A program made the position numbers and the translations under genes. This document shows positions 63,594 through 64,000 of a stretch of DNA of 64,000 nucleotides, in pieces; position 1 is the first letter of the stretch, and each line of letters opens with the position of its first letter. The stretch is from Euryodendron excelsum (lineage: Eukaryota; Streptophyta; Magnoliopsida; Ericales; Pentaphylacaceae), in NCBI GenBank assembly GCA_033060915.1, contig CM065378.1, positions 10,311,001 through 10,375,000 of the forward strand, written 5' to 3'. The notes under the pieces were generated by a model. That model made no database searches. It was not told where the DNA came from and saw only the letters and a program-made list of their open reading frames with translations.

Positions 63594-64000
63594 ATGGCTG
63601 CCAAAGAGTCTACCATTGTAGTCATGGCCATGGCTTTGTTCCTAATTAGTGCAATTGCAGCCAAAGATGGGTGGAATGATGCACATGCCACATTTTATGG
63701 TGATATGAAAGGCACTGCAACCATGAGTGAGTCATTCTTCTTCTTCTTCTTTTATAAGCTTCAACTTTGAAATCACAGTGATGGCCAAGCAAACTTGGCA
63801 AGAAAGCAAATAAACAGTGGCAGAGCTAGAAAATTCATCCAAAAGGGGCAATCATTAATGAACATCTATTTTTTTTTTTAATTGGCCATAAAACACTTTA
63901 CTTTCATCTATATCTTCTATACTTATTATAAAGCAAACTCGTTTGATGAAGTTTTTACTTTTTTTTTTTTTAACAGCAAAATCTAAATAGATTGACTGAA
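63594..64000 (+). CDS. Alpha-expansin, first exon and part of intron 1 (cut by window edge)
   Basis: Secreted protein that loosens plant cell walls in acid conditions without hydrolysis. Exon 1 (63594-63726) encodes 44 aa: a signal peptide of about 23 residues (hydrophobic VVMAMALFLISAIAA) then DGWNDAHATFYGD, with the HATFYG motif at the start of the expansin domain 1 fold. The exon ends in phase 1 with donor GTGAGT just before the expected GACGYG block, the usual first-intron site in alpha-expansins. The remaining exons are beyond 64000. A hAT-like repeat begins inside the intron at 63815. Subgroup not assigned. Confidence 0.85.
63815..64000. mobile_element. hAT-like element, copy 3 (left end only)
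   Basis: Starts CAGTGGCAGAGCTAGAAAATTCATCC and so matches the left ends of the copies at 32994 and 51188; the following GGGGCAATCATTAAT also matches copy 2. It runs beyond the window, so its right end and target duplication cannot be seen. Confidence 0.6.

Noticed and set aside
1..64000. Biosynthetic or defence gene cluster
   Set aside because: The genes belong to unrelated housekeeping and regulatory families, on both strands, with long spacers; their order is better explained by conserved synteny.

Overview
This window is nuclear DNA from a flowering plant, most likely a woody eudicot; I cannot name the species. The evidence is spliced genes with GT-AG introns, plant-only families (WRKY, plastid starch phosphorylase with the L-type acidic insert, expansin, purple acid phosphatase with a C-terminal tail anchor, three-finger ZAT-type zinc-finger protein), AT-rich introns and spacers, CT/GA microsatellites, and plant-type transposon remnants. 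No bacterial, organellar or viral block was seen.

Layout. 1-1.6 kb: AT-rich spacer. 1.6-4.9 kb (+): PAP2/PAP9-type purple acid phosphatase, 2 exons, 655 aa. 7.9-16.5 kb (+): plastidial alpha-glucan phosphorylase PHS1, 15 exons, 961 aa. 16.5-27.7 kb: spacer with decayed repeats and a probable LTR fragment. 27.8-31.4 kb (+): WRKY57-type transcription factor, 3 exons, 310 aa, followed by two unassigned exon-like stretches (31.9-33.7 kb). 33.0-33.4 kb: hAT-like element. 36.5-38.5 kb: a 2.0-kb solo LTR with perfect 5-bp target duplications. 39.0-42.7 kb: two foldback elements, a GC-rich island and a Mutator-like TIR element. 44.9-46.3 kb (-): three-finger C2H2 repressor, 439 aa. 49.4-55.6 kb (-): ELM2/SANT nuclear protein, 479 aa, with a leader intron and a 2.7-kb intron carrying a nested transposon insertion. 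58.0-60.7 kb (-): UDP-glucose 6-dehydrogenase, 480 aa, intronless CDS with a leader intron. 63.6 kb (+): first exon of an alpha-expansin, cut by the window edge.

The genes are independent transcription units, not an operon or biosynthetic cluster. Two loose themes are visible: carbohydrate and wall metabolism (PHS1 in plastid glucan turnover, UGD making UDP-glucuronate for wall polysaccharides, expansin loosening walls, PAP2/9 linked to carbon and energy status in Arabidopsis) and transcription control (WRKY57, C2H2 repressor, ELM2/SANT). The gene order looks like ancestral eudicot synteny: in Arabidopsis, PAP2 and PAP9 each lie next to an ELM2 gene, and PHS1 lies next to a UGD gene. I found no convincing undescribed system. 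The most useful leads are the transposon insertions dated by target duplications, two candidate unannotated exons 3' of WRKY57, possible upstream-ORF control, and a tandem duplication in the UGD leader intron.
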